Shown: in pieces, positions 27,593 through 40,499 of the stretch
How the letters are laid out: each line of letters opens with the position of its first letter
How positions within the stretch are numbered: the first letter of the stretch is position 1
From: Dietzia massiliensis
Lineage (GTDB): Bacteria; Actinomycetota; Actinomycetes; Mycobacteriales; Mycobacteriaceae
Assembly (NCBI RefSeq): GCF_018390595.1
Contig: NZ_JAHBAV010000002.1
Coordinates: forward strand, 1-64,000
DNA length: 64,000 nt
Reading direction: 5' to 3'
Notes under the pieces: generated by a model
What the model was told of the DNA's origin: nothing
Database searches by the model: none
What the model saw: only the letters and a program-made list of their open reading frames with translations
Translations under genes and position numbers: made by a program

Positions 27593-28003
27593 CTACAGAC
27601 CGGGGAACCAGAGCGCGATCTCGCGCGCCGCCGACTCCTCGGAGTCCGAACCGTGGACGAGGTTCAGCTGGGTCTCGAGGCCGAAGTCGCCGCGGATGGA
27701 GCCCGGGGCGGCCTTCTCGACGGGATCGGTGCCACCCGCGAGCTGCCGCCACGCGGCGATCGCGCGGGGCCCCTCGAGGACGCCGGCGACAACGGGACCG
27801 GAGGTGATGAACTCGAGCAGGTCGCCGTAGAACGGACGCTCGGCGTGCTCCGCGTAGTGCTCGGCCGCGGTCTCCTGCGGCACCCGCCGCATGTCCATGG
27901 CGACGATCCTGAGCCCCTTGGCCTCGATACGGGACAGGATGGTGCCGGTCAGGCCGCGCTCGACTCCGTCGGGCTTGATGAGGAAGAAGGTTCTCTCGGT
28001 CAC
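27593..28003 (-). CDS. ndk: Nucleoside diphosphate kinase
   Basis: A 136-residue Ndk, which transfers the gamma phosphate among NTPs through a phosphohistidine. The active histidine is H117 in NLVHGSDS, and the N-terminus [16 protein letters not shown] is standard. GTG at 28003 is the only reasonable start: TAGCAT, a -10 hexamer, ends seven bases upstream and no Shine-Dalgarno exists, so a leaderless mRNA is inferred. It lies 50 bp after the DUF4233 gene. Confidence 0.97.
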   Translation of the reverse strand: MTERTFFLIKPDGVERGLTGTILSRIEAKGLRIVAMDMRRVPQETAAEHYAEHAERPFYGDLLEFITSGPVVAGVLEGPRAIAAWRQLAGGTDPVEKAAPGSIRGDFGLETQLNLVHGSDSEESAAREIALWFPGL

Positions 28004-28010
28004 GGCGGCA

Positions 28011-28016
28011 ATGCTA
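28011..28016 (-). promoter_or_regulatory. -10 element for leaderless ndk
   Basis: Minus-strand TAGCAT matches TAnnnT and ends seven bases before the ndk GTG, within the 50-bp gap to the DUF4233 gene. Confidence 0.5.
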
Positions 28017-28053
28017 CAAGCACATACGCGGGCGGGTCGCCCGGCGGGGCCGC

Positions 28054-28467
28054 TCAGTCGTGCTGACTGGGCAGGTATCCCCCGGCCATCCGTCCCGCGA
28101 GGTCGCGGCGCAGGAACAGGATGTACGCCCACACGGTCGCGAACAACAGGCCGGAGACGCCCATCGACCAGTGCACGGCCCAGCCCGCCACGGCCAGGGC
28201 CGCGAGGGTCAGGTTCATCGGGATCGCCCAGGGTTTGCGCTGGAATCCGCTGGCCACGAGCATCGCGATCGCCAGCAGACTGACGAACCACACCTTCCAC
28301 GGTTGGAAGTGCGCGCCGTCGTCGAGCCGCGCGATCACCGTGAGCACCAGGCCGATGACGATCGCCTCGAGCACCAGGGTCCCCGCCATGATGCCCCGCA
28401 GGCCCTTCCACGGGTCCACCGACGGCTCGTGTGCGGTGCCCCGGGGTCCGGGGGTCGGGTCGGTCAC
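28054..28467 (-). CDS. DUF4233 four-helix membrane protein
   Basis: A 137-residue integral membrane protein of the DUF4233 family (orthologue of Rv2446c). Hydrophobic segments are about 22-46, 58-76, 82-99 and 102-120. The function is unknown. The gene is consistently placed between folC and ndk in mycolic-acid bacteria. Its GTG overlaps the folC stop in GTGA (28467-28464), so its translation is probably coupled to folC. Confidence 0.88.
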   Translation of the reverse strand: MTDPTPGPRGTAHEPSVDPWKGLRGIMAGTLVLEAIVIGLVLTVIARLDDGAHFQPWKVWFVSLLAIAMLVASGFQRKPWAIPMNLTLAALAVAGWAVHWSMGVSGLLFATVWAYILFLRRDLAGRMAGGYLPSQHD

Positions 28468-30062
28468 TGTGCGTCCTTTCCGAACAGACTGCGGGCGGCA
28501 CCGGCGGTCACCACGGAGCCGGTGACGAGGACGCCGACTCCGGAGACGTCGTCGTCCGCGGTGGGGTCCGGGACGCCCACGAGATCCAGGGCGGCGCTGA
28601 CCGCGTCGGGCAGAGTGTCCACCACGTGGACGCGCTGCGCGGTGAACCGCTCCTCCGCGATCCGGGCCAACTCGTCGAGTTCCATCGCGCGCGGTGACGC
28701 CGAGCGGGTGACGACGACCTCCTCGACCACGGGCTCCAGCGCCGCGAGGAAGGCGTCGGCGTCCTTGCCGTCGAGCATGGCGACCACGGCGACCAGCCGC
28801 TTGAAGTCGAACTCCGAGGTGACGGCCTCGGCGAGCGCGCGACCCCCGTGGCCGTTGTGGGCCGCGTCCACCAGGACGGTGGGGCTGGAACTGAGCCGTT
28901 CGAGACGGCCCGGGTTGTCGACCGCGGCGAAGCCGGCGCGGACGAGTTCCGGATCCAGCGCCCTGTCGGGCCCGGCTCCGAAGAACGCCTCGACCGCGGC
29001 CAGGGCGGTCGCCGCGTTCTCGGCCTGGTGCTCGCCGAACAGGGGCAGGAACACCTCGGGGTACTCGCCGCCGAGCCCGCGCAGGGTGAGCTGCTGTCCG
29101 CCCACGGCGAGACGCCGCTCCACGACATCGAACTCGGAACCGAGGCGCGCGACGACCGCGCCGACCTCGACCGCGCGGCGGATCAGCACCTCCATGGCCT
29201 CGGGTTCCTGCCGGCCGATCACGGCGACCGGGTCCCGCGGCAGCAGGTCGTCGGAGGGGCCCGGCTGGATGATCCCGGCCTTCTCCCCCGCGATCGTCGC
29301 GAGGTCCTCTCCGAGGTACTCGGTGTGGTCGAGGCCCACGGGGGTGATGACGGAGACGGCCGGTCGCACGACGTTGGTGGCGTCCCAGGTCCCGCCCATC
29401 CCCGTCTCGATCACCGCGACGTCGACGGGTGCGTCGGCGAACGCGGCGAACGCCATTGCTGTGAGCACCTCGAAGTAGCTCATCCGCGGGCCCCCCGCCT
29501 CCTCGGACCGCTGGTCGACCAGGTCGAGGTAGGGCTGCAGCTCGCGGTAGGTGTCGACGAAGGTCCGCGCCGTGATCGGCTCGCCGTCCATCGCGATGCG
29601 CTCGGTGACGCTCTGCAGGTGCGGGCTGGAGTTGCGCCCGGTGCGCTGGTGGAGCGCCCGGAGCAGCGCGTCGATCATCCGGGTGACCGACGTCTTGCCG
29701 TTCGTCCCGGCGACGTGCACCACGGGGTAGGCGTGCTGTGGGTCGCCGAGGATCGAGGTCAGCTCGGCGATCCGGTCCAGGCTCGGCTCGAGGCGGGACT
29801 CGGGCCAGCGGGTGGCCAGTTCCTCCTCGACCGCCGCGAGCTCGGCGGTGTCGGCCTGCCACTCGGGACTGCCCACCTCGGGAATCGGGCGCGGCGGCAG
29901 GTGGTCGTCACCGTCGCTCTCCTCGTCCCCCGGGATGGGTCCGCCCAGTGGTACGCCCGACACGAGCCCGTCCTCGCCGAGCATCTCGGCGACGTCCTCC
30001 TCGGTCGGGGTGTCCCATCCCTCCTCCGGATCGTGGGGCGGGAGCCACTTGCGGTCACTCAC
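28464..30062 (-). CDS. folC: Bifunctional folylpolyglutamate synthase/dihydrofolate synthase
   Basis: A 532-residue Mur-ligase-type FolC that adds glutamates to dihydropteroate and tetrahydrofolate. The P-loop is VAGTNGKTS (117-125), with [12 protein letters not shown] and GLDHTEYLG in the central domain and VDAAHNGHG in the C-terminal domain. The first 70 residues are an acidic extension ([17 protein letters not shown]) absent from typical E. coli FolC and more common in actinobacteria. GTG at 30062 overlaps the valS stop in GTGA (30062-30059), making the start firm. Confidence 0.96.
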   Translation of the reverse strand: MSDRKWLPPHDPEEGWDTPTEEDVAEMLGEDGLVSGVPLGGPIPGDEESDGDDHLPPRPIPEVGSPEWQADTAELAAVEEELATRWPESRLEPSLDRIAELTSILGDPQHAYPVVHVAGTNGKTSVTRMIDALLRALHQRTGRNSSPHLQSVTERIAMDGEPITARTFVDTYRELQPYLDLVDQRSEEAGGPRMSYFEVLTAMAFAAFADAPVDVAVIETGMGGTWDATNVVRPAVSVITPVGLDHTEYLGEDLATIAGEKAGIIQPGPSDDLLPRDPVAVIGRQEPEAMEVLIRRAVEVGAVVARLGSEFDVVERRLAVGGQQLTLRGLGGEYPEVFLPLFGEHQAENAATALAAVEAFFGAGPDRALDPELVRAGFAAVDNPGRLERLSSSPTVLVDAAHNGHGGRALAEAVTSEFDFKRLVAVVAMLDGKDADAFLAALEPVVEEVVVTRSASPRAMELDELARIAEERFTAQRVHVVDTLPDAVSAALDLVGVPDPTADDDVSGVGVLVTGSVVTAGAARSLFGKDAQ

Positions 30063-32770
30063 GCGGAGCCACTCCCCGCCGGCATCGTCTCGAGCCGGGC
30101 GGTGATCCGGGCGACCTCGGCCTCCGCCAGGTCACGCCTGGCCCGGATCTTGTCGACGACGTGATCGGGCGCCTTACCCAGGAACGCCTCGTTACCGAGC
30201 TTGGCGCCGGTGGTCTCGAGCTCCTTGTGGGCCGCCGCGAGATCCTTCTCCAGGCGACGCCGCTCGGCGGCGAGGTCGATCGTCCCCGACGTGTCGATCT
30301 CGACGTCCACCGTCGACAGGCCGAGCCGGACCTCGAGCGACGCCGTGGCGGTGAAGTCGTCGGCGGCCGGCGTGAGTCGGGCGAGCGAGGCCACCTGGTC
30401 GAGCAGGTCGGCCGGCAGGTCGGCGCCGTCCACGCCACCGATACGCGCCGGCACGCGCTGACCGGGCTTGAGGCCCTGGTCCGAGCGGAACCGGCGGATC
30501 TCCGTGACCAGCGTCTGGGCGTCGCCCACCCGTCGCACCGCGTCCGAGGCGTCGTCGGCCGGGACCACGTCGGTCGGCCACGGCGCGATCACGAGCGATT
30601 CACCGCCGGTGAGGGCGGTCCAGAGGGTCTCGGTGACGAACGGGATCACCGGGTGCAGCATCCGCAGCAGTACGTCCAGGACGTGGCCCAGCACGAGCCT
30701 CGTCCGCTCGGCCCGCTCGGAGGCGCGGGACTCGTCGTCGTTCCCGAACTGGACCTTCGCGAGCTCGAGATACCAGTCGCAGACCTCGTCCCACGCGAAG
30801 TGGTAGAGGGCCTCGCACGCCTTGGAGAACTCGTAGCGCTCCAACGCCTCGTCGACGGTCTCCCGCACCTGCCCCAGACGGTGCAGGATCCACCGGTCGG
30901 CGTCGGTGAGATCCGCGGCGTCGGGCACCGGACCGACCTTCGCGCCGTTCATGAGCGCGAAGCGGGTGGCGTTGAAGAGTTTGGTGGCGAAGTTGCGCGA
31001 GGCCTGCGCGGAGTCGTCGCCGACGGACAGGTCGCCGCCGGGGTGCGCGCCTCGCGCCAGCGTGAACCGCAGTGCGTCCGCGCCGAAACGGTCGACCCAG
31101 TCCAACGGGTCGATACCGTTGCCCTTGGACTTGGACATCTTCTGACCGTGCTCGTCACGGACCAGCCCGTGGAGGAACACGTCGGTGAACGGGACCGTGC
31201 CGGGCGCGGCCTTGTCGCCGCCGAGCCGGCGGCCCACGAACGTGCCGAACATCATCATCCGCGCCACCCAGAAGAACAGGATGTCGTAGCCGGTGACCAG
31301 CACCGACGTCGGGTAGAAGCGTTCGAGGTCGGCGGTGCGCTCGGGCCAGCCCATCGTGGAGAACGGCCACAGCGCGGAGGAGAACCACGTGTCGAGGACG
31401 TCGGCCTCCTGCGTGTACCCGGCGGGCGGCTCCTCGTCGGGGCCCACGCACACCACCTCGCCGTCGGGCCCGTACCAGATCGGGATCCGGTGGCCCCACC
31501 ACAGCTGGCGCGAGATGCACCAGTCGTGCATGTCGTCGACCCAGTCGAACCACCGCGGTTCCTGGCTCGTCGGGTGGATCACCGTGTCGCCGTCGCGGAC
31601 CGCGTCGCCGGCCATCTTCGCCAGTTCCTCGACCCGGACCCACCACTGCAGCGACAGGCGCGGCTCGATCGGCTCCCCGGACCGCTCCGAGTGACCGACC
31701 GAGTGCAGGTAGGGCCGGACCTCCTTGACGATCCGCCCCTGCGCCGCCAGGTCCTCGCGGACCGCCGCACGTGCCTCGAAACGGTCCATGCCGTCGTAGC
31801 GGGTGCCGGTGCCCGTGATGTGGCCGGTGGCGTCCATGATCGTGGGCATCTCGAGCCCGTGACGCTGGCCGATGGCGAAGTCGTTGGGGTCGTGTGCCGG
31901 CGTGACCTTGACGGCGCCCGTCCCGAACTCGGGGTCCACGTAGTCGTCGGCGACCACACGCATCGTCCAGCCGTCGCGGAACGGATGCGGGATCTCGGTG
32001 CCCACCAGATGCGCATAGCGCTCGTCGTCCGGGTGGACGGCGATCGCGGTGTCGCCGAGCATGGTCTCGAGACGGGTCGTGGCCACGACCAGGTGCGGCT
32101 CGGAGTCGTCCATCGAGCCGTAGCGGAAGCTGACCAGCTCGCCCTCGACGTCGGAGTACTTGACCTCGATGTCGGAGATCGCGGTCTGCAGCGTGGGCGA
32201 CCAGTTGACCAGTCGCTCCGCGCGGTAGATCAGCCCCTGGTCGTAGAGTTCCTTGAAGATCGTCTGGACGGCGCGGGACAGGCCGTCGTCGAGGGTGAAC
32301 CGCTCGCGCGACCAGTCCACGCCGTCGCCGAGGCGACGCATCTGCTCGCCGATCGTGCCGCCGGACTCACGCTTCCACTCCCAGACCTTCTCGATGAAGG
32401 CCTCACGACCGATCTCGTGACGGTCGATCCCCTCGTCGCGGAGCTTGCGGTCCACTAGGGTCTGCGTCGCGATGCCGGCGTGATCCATCCCGGGCAGCCA
32501 CAGCACCTCGTACCCCTGCATGCGCCTGCGCCGCGTGAGCACATCCATGAGGGTGTGGTCGAGCGCGTGTCCCATGTGCAGACTGCCGGTGACGTTGGGC
32601 GGGGGCAGGACCACCGAATACGCGGGCTTACCGCTGGACGCGTCCGCCTCGAAGTAGCCGGCGTCCACCCAGCGCTGATACAGCTCGGCCTCCACCTCAC
32701 CTGGGTTCCAGGAGGCGGGCAGGGCGTCCGCGCGGTCGGCGTTCGGAGGGGAAGCGGCTGGAGTGGTCAC
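30059..32770 (-). CDS. valS: Valyl-tRNA synthetase
   Basis: A 903-residue class I synthetase. The HIGH-type motif is HMGH (65-68) after PPPNVTGSL, and KMSKSKGN is near 544. The editing domain lies between them, and the C-terminal coiled coil (about 830-890) ends the protein. GTG at 32770 starts six bases after TAAGAT, a good -10, so the message should be leaderless. It heads the valS-folC-DUF4233 operon. Confidence 0.97.
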   Translation of the reverse strand: MTTPAASPPNADRADALPASWNPGEVEAELYQRWVDAGYFEADASSGKPAYSVVLPPPNVTGSLHMGHALDHTLMDVLTRRRRMQGYEVLWLPGMDHAGIATQTLVDRKLRDEGIDRHEIGREAFIEKVWEWKRESGGTIGEQMRRLGDGVDWSRERFTLDDGLSRAVQTIFKELYDQGLIYRAERLVNWSPTLQTAISDIEVKYSDVEGELVSFRYGSMDDSEPHLVVATTRLETMLGDTAIAVHPDDERYAHLVGTEIPHPFRDGWTMRVVADDYVDPEFGTGAVKVTPAHDPNDFAIGQRHGLEMPTIMDATGHITGTGTRYDGMDRFEARAAVREDLAAQGRIVKEVRPYLHSVGHSERSGEPIEPRLSLQWWVRVEELAKMAGDAVRDGDTVIHPTSQEPRWFDWVDDMHDWCISRQLWWGHRIPIWYGPDGEVVCVGPDEEPPAGYTQEADVLDTWFSSALWPFSTMGWPERTADLERFYPTSVLVTGYDILFFWVARMMMFGTFVGRRLGGDKAAPGTVPFTDVFLHGLVRDEHGQKMSKSKGNGIDPLDWVDRFGADALRFTLARGAHPGGDLSVGDDSAQASRNFATKLFNATRFALMNGAKVGPVPDAADLTDADRWILHRLGQVRETVDEALERYEFSKACEALYHFAWDEVCDWYLELAKVQFGNDDESRASERAERTRLVLGHVLDVLLRMLHPVIPFVTETLWTALTGGESLVIAPWPTDVVPADDASDAVRRVGDAQTLVTEIRRFRSDQGLKPGQRVPARIGGVDGADLPADLLDQVASLARLTPAADDFTATASLEVRLGLSTVDVEIDTSGTIDLAAERRRLEKDLAAAHKELETTGAKLGNEAFLGKAPDHVVDKIRARRDLAEAEVARITARLETMPAGSGSA

Positions 32771-32776
32771 CCGGCC

Positions 32777-32782
32777 ATCTTA
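32777..32782 (-). promoter_or_regulatory. -10 element for leaderless valS operon
   Basis: Minus-strand TAAGAT fits TAnnnT and ends six bases before the valS GTG. No Shine-Dalgarno lies between. No T-box-like leader is possible with such a short 5' end. Confidence 0.55.
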
Positions 32783-32891
32783 GGCCGTCGGCGGAACTCG
32801 CCCGAAACACGGTGAAACCGGTTCGACAAACAGGACACGTAGCTTTCTGCCGGTCGCCGTCGGAGAACATCATCTGCAGGAGGAGCCCGCC

Positions 32892-34125
32892 ATGGAGCAC
32901 ACCGGACATCGCGCCGCGGAGACGCTCGAACACGGACTGGGGAGGCGCGGGTTCCTGCGGGCAGCCTTCGCCGTGAGCGCCGCCGCCGGGGCCGCGGGCA
33001 GATCCGGCCGAGGTCCTGTGGGGCTGCGTGCCGAACGTCCACAGCTCTGCGGTACTGCGGGTGCGATCCGGGCAGACCGTCACCATCGACACCGTCTCGC
33101 ACGAGGGGATCCTCGAGGACCAGGGCCGCGACCCGGTCACCTACTTCGGCCGCGAGGGCGTCGACCGGCGTGCGATCCTCGACGACGCGGTGGCCATCGC
33201 CTCCGGGTACTCGCGGACCCCCCGCGACTTCGACCGGGACGGGCCGCACGTGGTGACCGGGCCCGTCTTCGTCGAGGGCGCCAGGCCCGGCGACGTCCTG
33301 CGGATCGACACGCTGGAGGTGGTCCCGCGGGTGCCGTACGGCGTGGTCTCGAGCAGGCACGGGAAGGGTGCGCTGGGCATCACACCGGACGGGTCCGCTC
33401 CGGCGGGCATCGGGCTCGCCGAGGTGATGCCACCGGCCGCCACGGACGGGCGGGCGACCGGGGACCCGATGCACTACGGGAACGTCTCGACGTTCGTCGC
33501 CATCGAGAACGGCCGGGGCGTCCTGCCGTTCGGCGACCGGCGGGCGAGCTTCCCGCTGCGTCCGTTCATGGGGATGATGGGCGTCGCGTTCTCCCGGGAC
33601 GACGACCTCACCGCGGCGAGTGCGAACTCCATCCCGCCGACGCTCGGCGGCGGCAACATCGACATCCGCCTGCTGGGCGCGGGCTCCACCCTATACCTGC
33701 CGGTGTTCGCCGAGGGAGCGCTGTTCTACGTCGGCGACCCGCACATGGCGATGGGCGACGGCGAGGCCGCGCTCACCGCGATGGAGGGGTCGCTCCGCGG
33801 CACGTTCCGGCTGACGGTGTGCCGCCCGGGCGACGGCGACGCCCCATCCGTCGCGTTCTCGTACCCGTTCGGCGAGACAGCGGACTCGTGGATCCCCATC
33901 GGTTTGTCGGATCCCGACGGTTCGGTCGGTGGGCAGAGCGGCGATCTGAACGTGGCGATGCGGCGGGCGGTCGTCAACGCCCTGGACTTCCTCGTCGACG
34001 ACCGGGGCATGGACCGCGCCACCGCGTACGCCTACCTGTCCGCGGCGGCGGACTTCACCGTGTCGCAGGTGGTGGACCGCACCGTCGGCGTCCACGGCCA
34101 GATCTACAAGGAGGGCTTCGCCTGA
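32892..34125 (+). pseudogene. Tat-exported acetamidase/formamidase, frameshifted after the signal peptide
   Basis: The ATG at 32892 follows a strong AGGAGGAG and begins a Tat signal: RRGFLRAAF then an Ala-rich hydrophobic stretch. The mature enzyme, from DPAEVLWGCVPN at 33001 to 34125, is in the next frame (+1). A stop at 32974 in that frame prevents simple upstream extension, so the shift lies in 32977-33000, perhaps in the GGGG run at 32988. The mature part is a complete acetamidase/formamidase domain (VTIDTVSHEGILEDQG, GPHVVTGPVFVEGA, PYGVVSSRHGKGAL), which releases ammonia from short amides. Either the gene is broken, a base-call error exists, or an internal GTG (33028) gives a cytosolic 365-residue form. 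It diverges from valS. Confidence 0.75.
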
Positions 34126-34167
34126 CGCGTCCGCGTAGACGCCGAGGATCGGCGGAGGAGTCCGGGG

Positions 34168-35952
<1,785 letters not shown>

Positions 35953-35956
<4 letters not shown>

Positions 35957-36132
35957 GACTGATCCTCCCCGTTGCTGCTGAGCTTCTCGATCTCCACGCC
36001 GGTCTCCTGGCGTCCGACCTCGACGATGCGCTGGACGTAGATGCCGGGCAGGTGGACGTCGGCGGGGTCGATCTCACCCTCGCGGACGACCTCCTCGGCC
36101 TGGACGATCGTGACCCGGCCGGCCACGGCCCC
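35953..36132 (-). pseudogene. CoA-transferase subunit A, C-terminal fragment only
   Basis: About 60 codons remain, reading [20 protein letters not shown], then [14 protein letters not shown]. This is the C-terminal end of ScoA-type alpha subunits, which are normally about 230-250 residues. Homology ends near 36127; beyond it the DNA encodes thiolase on the other strand. The fragment lacks the CoA-binding and dimer regions and has no plausible start codon of its own. Confidence 0.8.
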
Positions 36133-36788
36133 AGTCACACCAACGGGCGGTCGCCGCACAGCGGTCCGGCGCATTCGGCGAGGAGATCGTCCCGGTCACC
36201 GTCCCGCAGCGCAAGGGCGACGACCTGGTCGTGGACACCGACGAACACCCGCGTGCGGACTCCAGCGTGGAGGCGCTTGCTGAACTGCGCCCGATCATGG
36301 GACGTGCGGACTCCGAAGCCACAGTCACCGCCGGCAACGCCTCCGGTCAGAACGACGGCGCCGCGATGTGCGTGGTGACCACCGCCGACAGGGCGGCAAC
36401 TCTCGGCCTGACCCCGATCGTGCGTCTGGCCTCCTGGGCCGTCGCGGGCGTCGCCCCGGAGACCATGGGCATCGGTCCGGTCCCCGCGACCGCCAAAGCA
36501 CTCGACCGGTTGGGACTCACGCTGGCCGACATGGACGTCATCGAACTCAACGAGGCGTTCGCCGCCCAGGCTCTGGCCGTCATGCGTGAGTGGGACATCG
36601 ATCCGGCCTCCGAGCACCTCAACCCGCACGGTTCCGGCATCTCTCTCGGCCACCCCGTCGGCGCGACCGGTGCCCGGATGCTCGCGACCCTCTCCCGCGA
36701 AATGGTCCGCCGGGACGCGCAGTGGGGCTTGGAGACCATGTGCATCGGCGGTGGCCAGGGCCTCGCCGCCGTGTTCGAGCGGGTCTGA
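36132..36788 (+). pseudogene. Acetyl-CoA C-acyltransferase (thiolase), N-terminally truncated
   Basis: The frame is open from 36132 and matches thiolase from [21 protein letters not shown] to the natural stop at 36786-36788. The second half of the enzyme is present, with [27 protein letters not shown] (catalytic His) and CIGGGQG (second Cys). The first 180 or so residues, including the nucleophilic Cys of the N-terminal half, are missing, so it cannot be active. Thiolases of this type (PcaF or FadA) cleave 3-oxoadipyl-CoA or 3-oxoacyl-CoA. It meets the CoA-transferase A fragment at 36126-36135 on the opposite strand. Confidence 0.82.
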
Positions 36789-36857
36789 CGCCGACGCCGC
36801 GACCGCAACCGCCCACCCGCGCGCAGCCCCCCGGGAAGGCCGCGCCCGGGCATTACG

Positions 36858-37002
36858 CCAGCGCACCTCGCGGGGGTCGCGCTGCGCCTTCGACTCGCGC
36901 TGGCGGAAAGGTCCGTTCCCGCAGCGCACCCCCGGGATTTCCGTACGGAGAGGCAGCGTGAGCCGAAGAACCAGCGCACCTCGCGGAGGTCGCGCTGCGC
37001 CT
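36858..37002. repeat. Pair of 32-bp hairpin-forming direct repeats
   Basis: The unit starting CCAGCGCACCTCGCG occurs at 36858-36889 and 36971-37002 with one mismatch, 113 bp apart. Each can fold (ACCTC-GCG-GAGGT, perfect in the second copy) with flanking CAGCGC/GCGCTG arms. A shorter partial copy (CAGCGCACCCCCGGG) lies between them near 36918. This fills most of the 368-bp gap between the thiolase remnant and catC; no gene is seen there. The form is that of a REP-like extragenic palindrome. Confidence 0.65.
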
Positions 37003-37156
37003 ATGCCCGCGGTAGTCGCGGAGGGGAGGCACCGACTGGCTCGCCCGGTGCCCGGAACAACGCACCCGCCGCCGGGACGTCCTGGAAAGCGACGACGCCC
37101 CGGGGGGTGGACCGCGTGTTCCGCGCTCCGCCCCGGGGGCGTCCGACATGTCGCCG

Positions 37157-37441
37157 TCAGCCGTCGATCCGGGACGGGTGCCGGGTCAGGGCCATGACCT
37201 CGATGTCCATGAACGGGAACAGTGGGAGTTCCTGGAGGATCTCGTGGAGCTCGTCGCCGGACTCGACGTCGAAGATGCTGATGTTCGAGTACTGGCCGAC
37301 GATGCGCCAGAGCTCACGCCACTTCCCGGACCGTTGCAGCTCCTGGCTGTAGGCCTTCTCGCGCGCCACGGTCTCGGCGCGGACCTCCGGGTCCAGGTCG
37401 TGCGGGATCCTGACGTCCATGCGGACGTGGAACAGTGCCAT
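37157..37441 (-). CDS. catC: Muconolactone delta-isomerase
   Basis: A 94-residue CatC, which turns muconolactone into 3-oxoadipate enol-lactone in catechol degradation. MALFHVRMDVRIPHD, REKAYSQELQRSGKW, IVGQYSNISIFDV and the C-terminal FPFMDIEVMALTRHPS are all family blocks, and the length is normal. A clear Shine-Dalgarno (AAGGAGAGG) precedes the ATG. It follows the catB remnant in the usual catB-catC order; catA is not in the window. With catB broken its substrate cannot be made here. Confidence 0.95.
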   Translation of the reverse strand: MALFHVRMDVRIPHDLDPEVRAETVAREKAYSQELQRSGKWRELWRIVGQYSNISIFDVESGDELHEILQELPLFPFMDIEVMALTRHPSRIDG

Positions 37442-37507
37442 TGTCGGCCTCTCCTTCTTGTCGGTGGTGTGGGTCGGGCGCTTGTCAGTGGTGGGTCGGG
37501 GCGGTCA

Positions 37508-38392
37508 TCAGCGGCGGGTGAACCGCTCCACCGCGTCGTGGTCGGGCTCCACGCCCAGGCCCGGTCCCTCCGGGAGGTGTACGCGGCCCTCCTCGTAGCG
37601 GATCGGCTCGGTGACGTACGTCTCGGCCAGCAGCAGCGGGCCGAAGAGCTCCGAGCCGTAGTTGAAGCCGGGCTCCGCGCAGGCCGGGTGCAGTGAGGCG
37701 ACCGTGCCTATCGGCCCCTCCAAGGACGTCGCCGCGTGGCAGGCGATCCCCGCTGCGCGGGCGACCGTCACGACCTCCTTGCCGCGGGTGAGCCCACCGA
37801 GCTTGGTGGTCTTGACCGCGATTACCCCGGCCGCGTCCCGACGGGCGACCTCGAGCGCGTCGTGCGGCGACTGGACCGACTCATCGGCCATGAACTGCAC
37901 CGGCAGCGACCGGTTGAGCTCGGCGAGCACCTCGACCTGCTCGGTGGGGGTCGGCTGCTCGATGAGCTCGATCCCGGCCTCCACCAACGCGGGCAGATGC
38001 ACATTGGCGGTGAACCGGTCCCAACGGGCGTTGATGTCCACCCGCAGACCGGCGCGACCGTTCAGCCGATCCGCGAGCGCGGCGATGCGGGCCACGTCCT
38101 CCGCCGGCTCCAGCGCGCCCATCTTCACCTTGAAACTGCGGTGACGATCCGCCGCCAGCAGTCGAACTCGGCGACCATCTCCTCGAGCGGCATGGCGCCC
38201 AGCGCCCAGGTGCACTCGATCGAATCACCCACCGCGCCGCCGAGCAGCGAGCGAACCGGCACGTCCGACGACCGGGCCCACGCGTCGAACATCGCGATCT
38301 CGAGGGCGGCCTTGGCGAACCGACCGCGGGCCACTACGCCCTCCATCGCCTCGAGCACGGCGGGGATCTCCTCCACCCGCCGGCCGGTCAGC

Positions 38393-38397
<5 letters not shown>
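37508..38397 (-). pseudogene. catB: Muconate cycloisomerase, 5'-truncated and frameshifted
   Basis: Homology begins at [20 protein letters not shown], right at the clpX stop codon, so the N-terminal capping domain (about 80 residues) is absent. The frame reads to EEMVAEFD at 38161, and the rest of the enolase-type barrel (LLAADRHRSFKVKMGALEP onward) continues in another frame, so one base has been lost near 38160. Catalytic features remain in the sequence: KVK, DINAR, IEQP, MADES and AVKTTKLGG. The product cannot be a working cycloisomerase. There is no promoter or start codon except inside clpX. Confidence 0.85.
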
Positions 38398-39661
<1,264 letters not shown>

Positions 39662-39770
39662 GAGTTCTACGTCCTCGCATTCCGGGGGCGCCGATGTCAC
39701 GCCCCGTAGTCGACGGTACGCGGGAGCGGCCACAAAAGCCGCCCCGCGCGATCAGTTCATTGCACCCGAC

Positions 39771-39798
39771 GGCGCACCGCTCCCCTGAGCGGCGCGCC
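39771..39798 (-). terminator. Hairpin between clpP2 and clpX
   Basis: An 11-bp stem with one mismatch (GGCGCACCGCTC and its partner) closes on a four-base loop, ten bases after the clpP2 stop. It separates the clpP1P2 transcript from clpX. Confidence 0.5.
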
Positions 39799-39807
39799 GC
39801 CGCCGCG

Positions 39808-40431
39808 TCAGTTGCCCGCCGACAGCTTGCGGTAGTCGAACACGGTGTCGATGATGCCGTAGTCCCTGGCCTCCTCGGCCGTGAGGATCTTGTCGCGGTC
39901 CGTGTCCTTGCGGATCTGGTCGGCGTCACGACCGGTGTGACGGGCGAGGGTGGTCTCCATGAGTCGACGCATCCGCTCGATCTCCGCGGCCTGGATCTCG
40001 AGGTCCGAGACCTGGCCCTGGATGCCGCCGGTGGCGGGCTGGTGGATGAGGATGCGGGCGTTGGGAAGCGCGGCGCGCTTGCCCTTGGTGCCCGCCGCGA
40101 GCAGCACGGCCGCGGCCGACGCGGCCTGCCCGAGGCACACCGTCACGACGTCCGGGCGCACGTACTGCATCGTGTCGTAGATCGCCATGAGCGACGTGAA
40201 CGAGCCGCCCGGCGAGTTGATGTACATGGTGATGTCGCGGTCCGGATCCTGGCCCTCCAGGACCAGGAGCTGGGCCATGATGTCGTTCGCCGAGGCGTCG
40301 TCGACCTGGGTGCCCAGGAAGATGATGCGCTCCTCGAAGAGCTTGTTGTACGGGTTGGACTCCTTGACGCCGTAGCTGGAGTGCTCGACGAAGGACGGGA
40401 GAATGTAGCGCGAGGACGGCAGTGAGGTCAT
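39808..40431 (-). CDS. clpP2: ATP-dependent Clp protease proteolytic subunit 2
   Basis: A 207-residue ClpP. Catalytic S105 (GQAASAAAV) and H130 (LIHQPATGG) are present, and RYILPSFVEHSSYGVKESNP matches mycobacterial ClpP2. The ATG at 40431 has GGAG six bases before it and gives the family's usual N-terminus. A GTG at 40503 that overlaps the clpP1 stop (GTGA) would add 24 residues and is a second possibility. ClpP1 and ClpP2 form a mixed 14-mer that is essential in mycobacteria. Confidence 0.95.
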   Translation of the reverse strand: MTSLPSSRYILPSFVEHSSYGVKESNPYNKLFEERIIFLGTQVDDASANDIMAQLLVLEGQDPDRDITMYINSPGGSFTSLMAIYDTMQYVRPDVVTVCLGQAASAAAVLLAAGTKGKRAALPNARILIHQPATGGIQGQVSDLEIQAAEIERMRRLMETTLARHTGRDADQIRKDTDRDKILTAEEARDYGIIDTVFDYRKLSAGN

Positions 40432-40499
40432 CGGGGACTCCGTGGTCGTGTGCGGGGCTGGACGGTCGGCGGGAGCGCTCCCGCCGGGGAAGGACTCGA

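Noticed and set aside
24701-28066. An 1121-codon plus-strand open frame opposite rne and ndk
   Set aside because: The product is Gly/Arg/Val repetitive and mirrors the Ala/Asp/Ser-rich codons of rne; no start signal or homology is seen.
29738-32458. A 906-codon plus-strand open frame opposite folC and valS
   Set aside because: Antisense of the valyl-tRNA synthetase; no domain can be recognised.
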